Origin: Acidimicrobiales bacterium
GTDB lineage: Bacteria; Actinomycetota; Acidimicrobiia; Acidimicrobiales; CADCSY01
Assembly (NCBI GenBank): GCA_035512495.1
Contig: DATKDW010000025.1
Span: 1-64,000 of the forward strand
Length of the DNA stretch: 64,000 nt
Direction: 5' to 3'
The translations under genes were made by a program, and so were the position numbers. Position 1 is the stretch's first letter; every line of letters starts with the position of its first letter. Below, piece by piece: positions 44,003-54,267 of this stretch. The notes under the pieces are model-generated. The model was not told where the DNA came from, made no database searches, and worked only from the letters and a program-made list of their open reading frames with translations.

Positions 44003-44677
44003 CTAGGGCAGGTCGTCGAGCCCGACCACCTCGCCGGCCCGAAAGATCCGCACCTCGCCAGGGTCGGCGCCGGCCGCCCGCCAGGTGCCGTCGGGGCCGC
44101 GAACCACCGCTGTGCGCTCCGGCAGCGCCACCACGCAGGTGGTGGGCTCGGCGAGCTCGAGCGTCCGGCGGTGCTCGTCGGCCACCCGGCTGTCGGCGTG
44201 GGGCAGCACCGCCAGGCCGACGACGAGGCCCAGCCCCACGGTGAAGGCGCCGCCACGGGGGTCGATCATGGGGTCGCACAGCGCCATGGCGCCGGCCGAC
44301 GAACCCGCCAGGACGGCGCCGTCCTGCCAGGCCGACCGGATCGCCTCGAGGACCGGGCTGTCCTTCAGCACCGACCGGAGGTGGAGGGGGGAGCCTCCGC
44401 CTAGATAGATGAAGCGGGCGCCCGCCACCGCCGCGACGTGGTCGGGATCGAGGGCGTCGCTGCGCTGCAGCACCTCGAGGCCTCGCACCTCGGCACCGAT
44501 GCCTCCGAACCACGCCCGGGCCACGGCGACGGCGCGGTCGGGATGCTCGTAGGCCGCCGCGGTCGGCAGGACCAGGACCTCAGAGGCGCCGCTCGCCTCG
44601 AGGAGCTCGGCGTCGACGGTGGATCCGTCGCGCCACTCCCCCCCTCCGACGAGCGCCAGCGGGCCGGGGCCGCTCAC
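44003..44677 (-). CDS. Peptidase S51-like (class I glutamine amidotransferase fold)
   Basis: 224 aa. L-V-G-G-G-E-W near the start, I-Y-L-G-G-G-S-P-L-H-L and the nucleophile elbow G-S-S-A-G-A-M-A-L are typical of S51 dipeptidases and cyanophycinase-like enzymes. A His/Glu in D-E-H-R-R may complete the site. GTG 44677 overlaps the stop of a 30-codon frame (GTGA), so translation is probably coupled. Confidence 0.75.
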   Translation of the reverse strand: MSGPGPLALVGGGEWRDGSTVDAELLEASGASEVLVLPTAAAYEHPDRAVAVARAWFGGIGAEVRGLEVLQRSDALDPDHVAAVAGARFIYLGGGSPLHLRSVLKDSPVLEAIRSAWQDGAVLAGSSAGAMALCDPMIDPRGGAFTVGLGLVVGLAVLPHADSRVADEHRRTLELAEPTTCVVALPERTAVVRGPDGTWRAAGADPGEVRIFRAGEVVGLDDLP

Positions 44678-44766
44678 CTGGTCGCGCCCTCGCCGAGGGC
44701 GTCGTCCAGGGAGCCGTAGACGGTCACCACGGGAAAGCCGGCGCGCTCGGTGGACTCGATCTCCAC
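44674..44766 (-). CDS. Possible 30-aa coupled leader protein
   Basis: A short frame from GTG 44766 (GGAGG about 10 nt upstream), coding V-E-I-E-S-T and P-V-V-T-V-Y-G-S-L-D-D-A-L-G. It ends in a GTGA overlap with the S51 peptidase. The same frame is open to ATG 44853, which lies inside the divergent dehydrogenase start. It may be a real small protein or only a coupling leader. Confidence 0.4.
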   Translation of the reverse strand: MEIESTERAGFPVVTVYGSLDDALGEGATR

Positions 44767-44851
44767 AGCTCGGACCCCTCCAGACGGACGTCGGCGCGCC
44801 GAGGCGCCCAGGTTCGGACCTCTTCCCGCCCCCCGGGTAACGTACCTCTTC

Positions 44852-45703
44852 ATGGCGATCGAACGCGTGGGCATCATCGGGTCGGGGATCATGGGGTCGG
44901 GCATCGCCGAGGTCGCGGCGCGTGCCGGCCACCAGGTGGTGCTCCGCTCCCGCAAGCAGGAGAGCGCTGACGACATGGTGGCCCGGCTGACGAAGTCGCT
45001 GGCCAAGCAGGTCGACAAGGGTCGTCTCGAGGCCACCGAGCGCGACGAGATCCTCGGGCGGGTCACGGCCACGTCCTCGCTGTCCGACCTCGCCGACTGC
45101 GACCTGGTGATCGAGTCGGTCGTCGAGGACCTCGCCGTCAAGACCGAGCTCTTCGCCGAGCTCGACGGCATCTGCAAGGCCGGCGCCATCATCGCCACCA
45201 ACACGTCCACCCTCCCGGTGGTCGAGATGGCCGTCCAGACCGGGCGACCCGAGCAGGTGTGCGGCGTGCACTTCTTCAACCCGGCGCCCATGATGAGCCT
45301 CGTCGAGATCGTCCGGCCGCTCACCGCCTCCGACGAGACCATCGACGCCGTCCGGGCCTTCGCCGAGACCTGCGGCAAGTCACCGGTCGAGGTCAAGGAC
45401 CGCGCCGGCTTCGTGGTCAACGCCTTGCTGTTCCCCTACCTGAACAACGCCGTGCGGATGCTGGAGACGGCCACCGCCAGCCGCGACGACATCGACACAG
45501 CCATGAAGGGCGGCTGCAACTTCCCGATGGGCCCGCTCGCCCTGCTCGACCTCGTCGGCCTCGACACCTCCCTCGCCATCCTCGACGCCCTCTACGACGA
45601 GTTCCGCGACCCGAACTACGCCGCCGTGCCGCTGCTGCGCCGCATGGTCGCCGCCGGCCAGCTGGGCCGGAAGTCGGGCGCCGGGTTCTACGACTACGGG
45701 TGA
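44852..45703 (+). CDS. 3-hydroxybutyryl-CoA dehydrogenase
   Basis: 283 aa. G-I-I-G-S-G-I-M-G-S-G-I binds NAD; E-S-V-V-E-D-L, N-T-S-T-L-P-V, H-F-F-N-P-A-P-M-M-S-L-V-E and R-A-G-F-V-V-N are family marks, with the catalytic His in H-F-F-N-P. It interconverts acetoacetyl-CoA and 3-hydroxybutyryl-CoA. With the mutase downstream it could serve the ethylmalonyl-CoA route. ATG follows TAACGT by 8 nt. Confidence 0.92.
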   Translation: MAIERVGIIGSGIMGSGIAEVAARAGHQVVLRSRKQESADDMVARLTKSLAKQVDKGRLEATERDEILGRVTATSSLSDLADCDLVIESVVEDLAVKTELFAELDGICKAGAIIATNTSTLPVVEMAVQTGRPEQVCGVHFFNPAPMMSLVEIVRPLTASDETIDAVRAFAETCGKSPVEVKDRAGFVVNALLFPYLNNAVRMLETATASRDDIDTAMKGGCNFPMGPLALLDLVGLDTSLAILDALYDEFRDPNYAAVPLLRRMVAAGQLGRKSGAGFYDYG

Positions 45704-45769
45704 GCGGGCCCCGTCACCCGCTCTGGCGCGGTTGAGCGGACTCCGCCTGCGGCCGAGGCCACTTGGTCC
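45704..45769 (+). repeat. 3'-end repeat-like head, copy D
   Basis: Immediately after the dehydrogenase stop comes GCGGGCCCCGTCACCCGC, close to the CGGGGCCCGTCACCGGCGG head of copy C. GACTCCGCCTGCGGCCGAGG follows, recalling the inner part of the other copies. It lies between two parallel genes, so if it is a terminator it would be partial. Confidence 0.4.
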
Positions 45770-46444
45770 GTGACACCGACCGAGCCGGAACCCTCCATCT
45801 GGGTGCTGCCCCCGGCGACCGAGGCCGACCCCCACGGTCTGGTGGGCATCGGCGGTGACCTCGAGCCGGGCACGATCCTGGCCGCCTACCGGTCGGGCCT
45901 CTTCCCCATGCCCGTGGACGTGGGCCGGCGCGACGAGGCGCTCGGCTGGTGGTCGCCCGACCCGCGGGCGGTCCTGCCCCTCGACGGGCTTCGCGTGAGC
46001 CGGTCGCTGCGCCGGTCGTGCCGAGACCTCGAGGTGCGGGTCGACACCGCCTTCGACGAGGTGGTCGCCGGGTGCGCCGCGCCGAACCGTGAAGGTCGAT
46101 GGATCACCGACGAGGTGGCGGAGGCCTACGTGCGCCTGCACGAGCTGGGATGGGCCCACAGCGTGGAGGCGTGGCGGGGCGACGACCTGGTGGGCGGCCT
46201 CTACGGGATCGCCATCGGCGGCCTCTTCGCCGGCGAGTCGATGTTCCACCGAACGGCCGACGCCTCGAAGGTCGCGCTCGTGCGCCTGGTCTCACTCCTC
46301 CGCGAGGGTGGGGGCGTGGTCCTCGACGTGCAGTGGACGACGCCGCACCTCGAGTCCCTCGGCGCGGTCGACATCCCCCGCCCCCGCTATCTCGAGCTCC
46401 TCGCCGATGCCCTCAGCCGGCCGCTTCCAGAGGCCTTCACCTGA
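45770..46444 (+). CDS. aat: Leucyl/phenylalanyl-tRNA-protein transferase
   Basis: 224 aa. G-L-V-G-I-G-G-D-L near the start, Y-R-S-G-L-F-P-M, W-W-S-P-D-P-R, W-I-T-D-E-V-A-E-A-Y and G-G-L-F-A-G-E-S-M-F are signature words. It adds Leu or Phe to N-terminal Arg/Lys to mark proteins for ClpAP-type degradation. The start is GTG. Confidence 0.93.
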   Translation: MTPTEPEPSIWVLPPATEADPHGLVGIGGDLEPGTILAAYRSGLFPMPVDVGRRDEALGWWSPDPRAVLPLDGLRVSRSLRRSCRDLEVRVDTAFDEVVAGCAAPNREGRWITDEVAEAYVRLHELGWAHSVEAWRGDDLVGGLYGIAIGGLFAGESMFHRTADASKVALVRLVSLLREGGGVVLDVQWTTPHLESLGAVDIPRPRYLELLADALSRPLPEAFT

Positions 46445-46507
46445 CCCTGCGACTCGACCACGAACCCGCATGTGACAGCACCTCGTCCTGCGGGGGACGA
46501 TGGTGCC

Positions 46508-48454
46508 ATGGCCGACCGTGACCGTCCCTGGCTGATGCGCACCTACTCGGGCCACTCCTCGGCCCGGGCGTCGAACGAGCTCTACCGGATGAACTTGGCG
46601 AAAGGCCAGACCGGCCTGTCGATCGCCTTCGACCTGCCGACCCAAACCGGCTACGACCCCGACCACATCCTGGCCAAGGGCGAGGTCGGCAAGGTCGGCG
46701 TACCGGTGACCCACCTCGGCCACATGGAGCAGCTCCTCGAGGGCATCCCCGCAGGCGAGATGAACACCTCGATGACGATCAACGCCACCGCCGCGTGGCT
46801 GCTCGGCCTCTACGTGGCCAACGCCGAAGACCAAGGGGTGCAGAGCAAGGCGCTGCGGGGCACCACTCAGAACGACATCGTCAAGGAGTACCTGTCGCGG
46901 GGGACCTACATCTTCCCGCCGTTGCCGAGCCGCCGCCTGATCGTCGACATGATCGCCTTCTGCGCCGAGTGGATCCCCAAGTGGAACCCGATGAACGTGT
47001 GCAGCTACCACCTCCAGGAGGCGGGCGCCACGCCAGTGCAGGAGATCGCCTACTCCCTCGCCACCGCCATCGACGTGCTCGACGCGGTGCGGGAGTCGGG
47101 CCAGGTTGCCGAGGACCGCTTCCCGGCCGTCGTGGCGAGCATCTCGTTCTTCGTCAACGCCGGGATCCGCTTCGTGGAGGAGACCTGCAAGATGCGGGCC
47201 TTCACCCAGATGTGGGACCGGATCTGCGAGGAGCGCTACGGCGTCACCGACCCGAAGCTGCGGCGATTCCGCTACGGCGTGCAGGTGAACTCCCTCGGCC
47301 TCACCGAAGCCCAGCCCGAGAACAACGTGCAGCGGATCGTGCTCGAAGCCCTCGGCGTCACCCTCTCCAAGAGCGCCCGGGCCCGGTCGCTGCAGCTCCC
47401 CGCCTGGAATGAGGCCCTTGGCCTCCCCCGCCCATGGGACCAGCAGTGGTCGCTGCGCCTCCAGCAGGTGCTCGCCTACGAGACCGACCTGCTCGAGTAC
47501 GACGACATCTTCGACGGCTCCACGGTCATCGAGGCCAAGACGGCCGAGCTCCGCGACGCCGCCCAGGCCGAGCTCGACGACGTGCTCGAGCTCGGCGGGG
47601 CCTTCGAGGCGATCGACGAGCTCAAGGGGCGGCTGGTCTCGTCCCACACCGAGCGCATGCGCCGCCTCGAGTCCGGCGACCTCCAGGTGGTGGGCGTCAA
47701 CGCCTTCACCGAGACGGCTGACTCGCCCCTCGGCGGCGAGGAGAACATCCTCAAGGTCGATGCCGGGGTGCAGCAGGCCATGGTCGACGACGTGGTCGCC
47801 TGGCGCACGAAGCGCGACGCCGACGCGGTGAAGCGCTCGCTCGACGAGCTGGCTCGCGTGGCCGCCAGCGACGAGAACATCATGCCGGCCACCATTGACC
47901 TGGCCCACGCCGGGGGCACCACCGGCGAGTGGTCCGACGTGCTGCGGGAGGTCTTCGGCGAATACCGCGCCCCCACCGGCGTGGCCGCTGCCGTCGGCCA
48001 CGGGATCGGCGGCCTGGCCGCAGTCGCCGAGCGGGTCAAGTCCCTGCCCGGGGGGCCACCCCGCTTCCTCGTGGCCAAGCCCGGCCTCGACGGGCACTCC
48101 AACGGCGCCGAGCAGATCGCCGTGGCCGGCCGGGACGCCGGTATGGAGGTCGTCTACCAGGGCATCCGGCTGACCCCCGAGCAGATCGCCGCGGTGGCGC
48201 GCGACGAGGACGTCGACGTGATCGGCTTGTCGATCCTCTCCGGCTCGCACCTCGAGCTGGTACCCGATGTCGTCCGCCTGGTGCGCGAAGCAGGGGTCGA
48301 GGCGCCCGTCGTAGTGGGCGGGATCATCCCCGAGGCCGACCGCCCGAGGATGCTGGCGGCCGGCGTGGCAGCGGTCTACACGCCCAAGGACTTCGAGCTC
48401 GTGAAGATCATGGACGAGATCACCTCACTCGTAGCCTCTTCGCGCCGATCGTGA
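46508..48454 (+). CDS. ecm: Ethylmalonyl-CoA mutase (MeaA-like), B12-dependent
   Basis: 648 aa. Catalytic barrel (about 1-510): R-T-Y-S-G-H-S-S-A, G-Q-T-G-L-S-I-A-F-D-L-P-T-Q-T-G, C-S-Y-H-L-Q-E-A-G. Cobalamin domain (about 515-648): D-G-H-S-N-G (DxHxxG), S-I-L-S-G-S-H and G-G-I-I-P. One-chain length and these words fit ethylmalonyl-CoA mutase better than two-subunit methylmalonyl-CoA mutase. It would turn ethylmalonyl-CoA into methylsuccinyl-CoA in acetyl-CoA assimilation. No cobalamin riboswitch is seen upstream. Confidence 0.88.
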   Translation: MADRDRPWLMRTYSGHSSARASNELYRMNLAKGQTGLSIAFDLPTQTGYDPDHILAKGEVGKVGVPVTHLGHMEQLLEGIPAGEMNTSMTINATAAWLLGLYVANAEDQGVQSKALRGTTQNDIVKEYLSRGTYIFPPLPSRRLIVDMIAFCAEWIPKWNPMNVCSYHLQEAGATPVQEIAYSLATAIDVLDAVRESGQVAEDRFPAVVASISFFVNAGIRFVEETCKMRAFTQMWDRICEERYGVTDPKLRRFRYGVQVNSLGLTEAQPENNVQRIVLEALGVTLSKSARARSLQLPAWNEALGLPRPWDQQWSLRLQQVLAYETDLLEYDDIFDGSTVIEAKTAELRDAAQAELDDVLELGGAFEAIDELKGRLVSSHTERMRRLESGDLQVVGVNAFTETADSPLGGEENILKVDAGVQQAMVDDVVAWRTKRDADAVKRSLDELARVAASDENIMPATIDLAHAGGTTGEWSDVLREVFGEYRAPTGVAAAVGHGIGGLAAVAERVKSLPGGPPRFLVAKPGLDGHSNGAEQIAVAGRDAGMEVVYQGIRLTPEQIAAVARDEDVDVIGLSILSGSHLELVPDVVRLVREAGVEAPVVVGGIIPEADRPRMLAAGVAAVYTPKDFELVKIMDEITSLVASSRRS

Positions 48455-48458
48455 GAGG

Positions 48459-48926
48459 GTGAACACGGCGGCGATCATCGATCCCGAGACCGGGCTGCTC
48501 GATGAGGTATTCCTCCGGGCCGCCTTCCCGACCCGCGTGGCGATGGCACGGCGGCTCCTGCGCCCGACCTCCCTCGCCCTGATCGCCGTGGCCGAGCGCG
48601 GCCGGCCGGGCCGCCCCTCCACGGCCACCGCCCAGCGGGTGACCGAGGTGCTCCTCCTCGGCCTGCGGGAGTCCGACACGGCGTGCCGGCTCGACGACGG
48701 GGGCTTCGGCCTGATCCTGGAGGAGACCCCGGAGGACGGCGCCGTGTGGACCATCGAGCGGATGCGCCGCGGCGTCAGCAGCGACGTCATCATCTGGGCG
48801 GGGGTGGCGTGCTACCCCGCCCACGGCCTAAAGGCCGCGGAGGTGGTCGCCGGCGCCGAAGCTGCCCTCACCGACGCCCGCATGTGGGCCACCTCGCGCA
48901 TCGAGATCGCCCTCGCAGACAGCTAG
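48459..48926 (+). CDS. Degenerate GGDEF-domain protein
   Basis: 155 aa, a single compact domain. The order A-L-I-A-V-A-E, R-E-S-D-T-A-C-R-L, then D-D-G-G-F-G-L-I-L-E and a final G-V-A-C-Y-P follows the GGDEF fold. The signature aligns as D-D-G-G-F in place of G-G-D-E-F, so cyclase activity is unlikely. It starts 4 nt after the mutase stop and is probably cotranscribed. It may be a sensor or scaffold. Confidence 0.65.
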   Translation: MNTAAIIDPETGLLDEVFLRAAFPTRVAMARRLLRPTSLALIAVAERGRPGRPSTATAQRVTEVLLLGLRESDTACRLDDGGFGLILEETPEDGAVWTIERMRRGVSSDVIIWAGVACYPAHGLKAAEVVAGAEAALTDARMWATSRIEIALADS

Positions 48927-48975
48927 CCCGGTCGCACTAGCGTCGCCCCTTCAGCCGCGAGCAGAGGAGACGGCG

Positions 48976-50115
48976 ATGGCAGAGGTGCACGGGAAGTGCG
49001 ACGACCGGTTCACGATGGTGCGCGATGCCTTCGCGTCCAACTTCGACCAGGGGCTCGAGGTCGGCGCCTCGGTAGCCGTCACCCTCGGCGGAGAGCTGGT
49101 GGTCGACCTCTGGGGCGGCCACACCGACGAGGCCCGCACCACGCCGTGGGAGCGCGACACGATCACCAACGTCTGGTCAACGACCAAGACCATGACCGCC
49201 CTCTGCGCGCTGATCCTGGCCGACCAGGGCGAGATCGACCTGCACGCGCCGGTCGCCACGTACTGGCCCGAGTTCGCCGCCGCCGGCAAGGAGGGCGTGA
49301 CCGTCGCCCACCTGCTTGGCCACACCGCCGGCCTCCCGGGCTGGGAGGAGCCGGTCGGGCCAGAGGTCCTCTACGACTGGGAGCGCGCCACCTCGCTCCT
49401 CGCCGCCCAGGCGCCCTGGTGGGAGCCGGGGACCGCCTCCGGCTACCACGCCGTCACCCAGGGCTACCTGGTGGGCGAGGTCGTCCGACGGGTGAGCGGG
49501 CGGTCGCTCGGAACGTTCTTCGCCGAGGAGGTCGCCCGCCCCCTCGGCGCCGACTTCCACATCGGACTGCCACCCGAGCACGACGCCCGGGTGGCACGAG
49601 TGGTCCCCCAACCGAACCCGAGCCTCACCGGTGGTGCGGCCGGCGGCATGACCGCCCGCGCCCTCTCCAACCCCGCCATCGGCGCCGAGGAGTCCTGGGA
49701 GGAGGCTTGGCGGCGGGCCGAGATCCCGGCCGCCGGCGGACACGGCAATGCCCGGTCGGTGGCGCTGGTCCAGTCGGTGCTGTCCTGCGGTGGCGAGGCC
49801 CGGGGGGTGCGCCTCCTGTCCGAGGCGGGCTGTGACGCAGTGTTCGAGGTGCAGGCCGACGGCGTCGACCTCGTCCTCGGGATCCCCCTGCGGCTGGGCA
49901 CCGGGTACGGGCTCAACTCCCCCCACACCCCGCTCAGCCCCAACCCCCGGACGTGCTTCTGGGGAGGCTGGGGAGGGTCGCTCGTGGTCAACGACCTCGA
50001 CGCCCGCCTCACCATTGCCTACGTCATGAACCGGATGGGTGAGGGCACCACCGGCGACATGCGGGGCGTCAGCGTCGTGCTCAGCACCTTCGCCGCCCTC
50101 GCCGGCGCCGGCTGA
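48976..50115 (+). CDS. Beta-lactamase/EstB-type serine hydrolase
   Basis: 379 aa, class C fold. S-x-x-K is S-T-T-K near residue 62, the second motif is Y-H-A (about residue 157), L-L-G-H-T-A-G-L-P-G is conserved, and F-W-G-G-W-G-G-S stands at the KTG position. No signal peptide, so an intracellular esterase rather than a lactamase is likely. AGAGGAGA precedes the ATG; TAGCGT lies further upstream (48938-48943). Confidence 0.85.
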   Translation: MAEVHGKCDDRFTMVRDAFASNFDQGLEVGASVAVTLGGELVVDLWGGHTDEARTTPWERDTITNVWSTTKTMTALCALILADQGEIDLHAPVATYWPEFAAAGKEGVTVAHLLGHTAGLPGWEEPVGPEVLYDWERATSLLAAQAPWWEPGTASGYHAVTQGYLVGEVVRRVSGRSLGTFFAEEVARPLGADFHIGLPPEHDARVARVVPQPNPSLTGGAAGGMTARALSNPAIGAEESWEEAWRRAEIPAAGGHGNARSVALVQSVLSCGGEARGVRLLSEAGCDAVFEVQADGVDLVLGIPLRLGTGYGLNSPHTPLSPNPRTCFWGGWGGSLVVNDLDARLTIAYVMNRMGEGTTGDMRGVSVVLSTFAALAGAG

Positions 50116-50171
50116 GCCGACGGGATCACCGCGGGCGCCGGCTGGTAGATGCCGGCACACCCGGTGGGGGC

Positions 50172-51356
50172 TCACGTGCCCTGAGACCCCTCCGCGCCAT
50201 CGTCGAGCTCGGCAAGGACATCGTCGGTGTCGGCGCCGAGGGGCCGGCCCGCCCACCGGATGCGACCGGGGGTGGCCGAGAGGCGGGCGACGAGGCCCTG
50301 CATGGGGACGCCGTCCACCTCCGCGATCGAGCCCCGCGCCCGGTAGTGGGGATCCTCGGCGATGTCGGCCATGGTCATCACCGGGGCGATGGCCGCCTCG
50401 GCCTCGGCGAAGGCGGCCATGACCTCGTCGACGGGCCGGGCGCCGACCCAGCCCCCCACGAGGGCGTCGACCTCCTCGCGGTGCTCGATCCGGCCGTCGA
50501 AGGTGGCGAAGCGATCGTCGTCGCCGGCGCCCACCAGGGCCATGACGCGGGCGGCGACCGACTCGGCCGAGGTGGAGATCGCCACCCAGTGCCCGTCGGC
50601 GGTGCGGTAGGTGCCCCGCGGGACGCTGTAGGGGATGCCCGAGCCCAGGCGCGGCTGGCGGTAACCCAGGAGGTGGTGGGCGGAGATCAGCGGCCCCATG
50701 AGCTGGAAGAGCGACTCCAGCAGGTTGACGTCGACGACCTGTCCCTGACCGGAGTGGACAGCGACCATGGTGGCGAAGGCCGCGACCAGTGCCGTGACCT
50801 CGTCGGTGAGCGCGATCGGCGGGAGGAGCGGGGAGCCCTCGGGCTCGCCGTTGATCGCGGCGAAGCCGGACATCGCCTCGGCGAGGGTGGCGAAGCCGGG
50901 CCGGGACGCGTACGGGCCGTCCTGACCGAAGCCGCTCACCCGGGTGACGACCAGGCGCGGGTTGGCGGCGATGAGGTCGTCGGGCGCCAGGCCGAGACGC
51001 TCGAGCGTGCCGGGCCTGAAGTTCTCGACGAGGACGTCGGCGCCGGCGCACAGCCGACGCATGGCGGCGAGGCCGTCGGGGTCCTTCAGGTCGAGCGTCA
51101 CGGCGCGCTTGCCCCGCCCCGCGAGCTTCCACCACAGCGCTACGCCGTCGGACGGGTCGCGCCATCCCATGACGCGCGTGGTGTCACCCCCGTCGGGCCG
51201 CTCCACCTTGATGACGTCGGCCCCGAAGTCGGCCAGGTAGCGGGCACAGCCCGGACCCGCCACCACCGTCGAGCAGTCGATCACCCGCAGGTCGGCGAGC
51301 GGCAGCGGGTGGTCCGACTTGCCCGCCGTCGTCCCCGGGCCCGCCCCGGGGGTCAT
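50172..51356 (-). CDS. CoA-transferase family III (CaiB/BaiF)
   Basis: 394 aa. R-V-I-D-C-S at the start, A-R-Y-L-A-D-F-G-A-D-V-I-K-V-E, L-D-L-K-D-P-D-G, E-N-F-R-P-G and G-F-G-Q-D-G-P-Y are family marks. The catalytic Asp is in the Q-V-V-D-V-N-L-L-E-S segment. It moves CoA between carboxylic acids; the acids are unknown. ATG overlaps the phosphoesterase stop (ATGA). Confidence 0.9.
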   Translation of the reverse strand: MTPGAGPGTTAGKSDHPLPLADLRVIDCSTVVAGPGCARYLADFGADVIKVERPDGGDTTRVMGWRDPSDGVALWWKLAGRGKRAVTLDLKDPDGLAAMRRLCAGADVLVENFRPGTLERLGLAPDDLIAANPRLVVTRVSGFGQDGPYASRPGFATLAEAMSGFAAINGEPEGSPLLPPIALTDEVTALVAAFATMVAVHSGQGQVVDVNLLESLFQLMGPLISAHHLLGYRQPRLGSGIPYSVPRGTYRTADGHWVAISTSAESVAARVMALVGAGDDDRFATFDGRIEHREEVDALVGGWVGARPVDEVMAAFAEAEAAIAPVMTMADIAEDPHYRARGSIAEVDGVPMQGLVARLSATPGRIRWAGRPLGADTDDVLAELDDGAEGSQGT

Positions 51357-52360
51357 CGCGTGGGGAAGGCGAAGCAGCGGTCACCGAGCTCGCCGAAGGC
51401 GTACTCCGGGTAGAGGCCCTCGAACATGCCACGTGTGCGCTCCGACCACTCGAGGGCCTCGGGAGCGGAGATCCGGCGGAACACCTGGAGGATGCCGCCC
51501 TCGAAGACCCGGTACTCGGCCCACGCCCCGGGGAAGTCCTTGACGCACGCCACCTCGACCCAGGGCACCTCGCCCGTCGCCTGGAAGCGCCGCACGCGGT
51601 TGCGGTGGGTGTGACCGGCGAGGTAGCCCACGATCGAACGCCGGCGCGCCACGACCTCGACCAGCCGCTCGGAGTCGTCGGGGTTGATCCCGAAGTAGGT
51701 CGGGCTTCGGGTGCGGCTCCCCGGGTCCCACGCGTGGTGGTGGCCGAAGACGAGCACGGGCCGGTCGGCACGGCTCGCCAGCTCGTCGAGCCACTCGAGC
51801 TGGTCGTCGGAGACGCCGCCGGTGGGCAGGCGCGGGAGGCTGGTGTCGAGCACCGCAAGGGTGACGCCCGGGAGGGCAACCTCCTGGACCGAGGGCGAGC
51901 CGATCTCGACCTCGTGGTACGACTCATGGTTCCCCTGGATCCAGATGAGCTGCTCTCCGAAGGCCGACCCGTAGCAGTCGTGGAACGCTTGGACCTGGTC
52001 GAGGGTGCCGTCTGCGGTGAGGTCGCCCTTGACCACCACGACGTCGGGGTCGACGGCCGAGATCTCCGCCACCGCCGCCCGGTTCATGACCTCGGGGTAG
52101 GGGGTCTCGCCCGGCTCGACGCTGAAGGTGGGAGCGGTGGAACGGCCTCCGAGCACCCCGGCCACCTCCTCTCCGAAGTGGACGTCGTTGACCGCCGCCA
52201 CGGTGGCGAGGCGCTCGCCGGGCGGCCGGTCGAGGGTGCGGAACGACAGTCCCGCCACCTCGTGGTGGCTGCCGGGCTCCAAGCCGATGACGTGGACGAC
52301 CTCCACCCCGTCGAAGGCGACGGCCTCGTCATCGGCCACGGTGGTGAGCTCGAGGGTCAC
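51353..52360 (-). CDS. Metallophosphoesterase (calcineurin-like)
   Basis: 335 aa. The metal motifs appear in order: N-D-V-H-F-G, G-D-L-T-A-D-G, G-N-H-E-S, G-H-H-H-A and G-H-T-H-R-N. It is close to 3',5'-cyclic-nucleotide-type phosphodiesterases but the substrate is not evident. The frame is open far upstream; GTG 52360 is chosen because TACGGT lies 7 nt before it. Confidence 0.85.
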   Translation of the reverse strand: MTLELTTVADDEAVAFDGVEVVHVIGLEPGSHHEVAGLSFRTLDRPPGERLATVAAVNDVHFGEEVAGVLGGRSTAPTFSVEPGETPYPEVMNRAAVAEISAVDPDVVVVKGDLTADGTLDQVQAFHDCYGSAFGEQLIWIQGNHESYHEVEIGSPSVQEVALPGVTLAVLDTSLPRLPTGGVSDDQLEWLDELASRADRPVLVFGHHHAWDPGSRTRSPTYFGINPDDSERLVEVVARRRSIVGYLAGHTHRNRVRRFQATGEVPWVEVACVKDFPGAWAEYRVFEGGILQVFRRISAPEALEWSERTRGMFEGLYPEYAFGELGDRCFAFPTR

Positions 52361-52470
52361 ACCGGTGACCGTAGACGGAGCGGCGGGCATCCCGGCACCG
52401 CGGAGCCGTCCGGGGGCGGCGGCCGAACGACGGAGGACGGCTCGCCTCAGGCCCGGGTCCGGGGTTTGGA

Positions 52471-52658
52471 CTACGCCCAGGGCCGGTCGCGGCGCACCGG
52501 GATGGGCCGGCGCCACCAGCGGCCGGAGAAGCGCCACGCGGGGGTCGCCCCCGCGGGGCCGGCGGGGTCGGCGACGATCACCGGCCGCGGCCAGCTGAGC
52601 TCGACGGCCGCCATGATGGCGGCGAGCTCCTCGTCGGTGGGGGTGGGCCGGACCGCCA

Positions 52659-52659
<1 letters not shown>
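52471..52659 (-). CDS. accE: Acyl-CoA carboxylase epsilon subunit
   Basis: 62 aa. T-P-T-D-E-E-L-A-A-I-M-A-A-V and a C-terminal W-R-F-S-G-R-W-W-R fit the short actinobacterial epsilon subunits, which stabilise the alpha-beta carboxylase. GTG 52659 shares one base with the TAG of the beta-subunit gene (TAGTG). Confidence 0.8.
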
Positions 52660-54218
<1,559 letters not shown>

Positions 54219-54234
54219 GATCGGCAGGCTACCG

Positions 54235-54263
54235 GAGCCCTCCGGGAGGCCACCAAAGGGCTC
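54235..54263 (-). terminator. Stem-loop between exonuclease and carboxylase genes
   Basis: A perfect 7-bp stem, GAGCCCT with AGGGCTC, lies in the 49-nt gap and overlaps no coding sequence. There is no T-run. It precedes the carboxylase -10, so it may end exonuclease transcripts. Confidence 0.4.
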
Positions 54264-54267
54264 GGGG

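Noticed and set aside
46445-46507. Cobalamin riboswitch upstream of the B12-dependent mutase
   Set aside because: The gap is only 63 nt and contains no B12-box-like core; too short for the aptamer.
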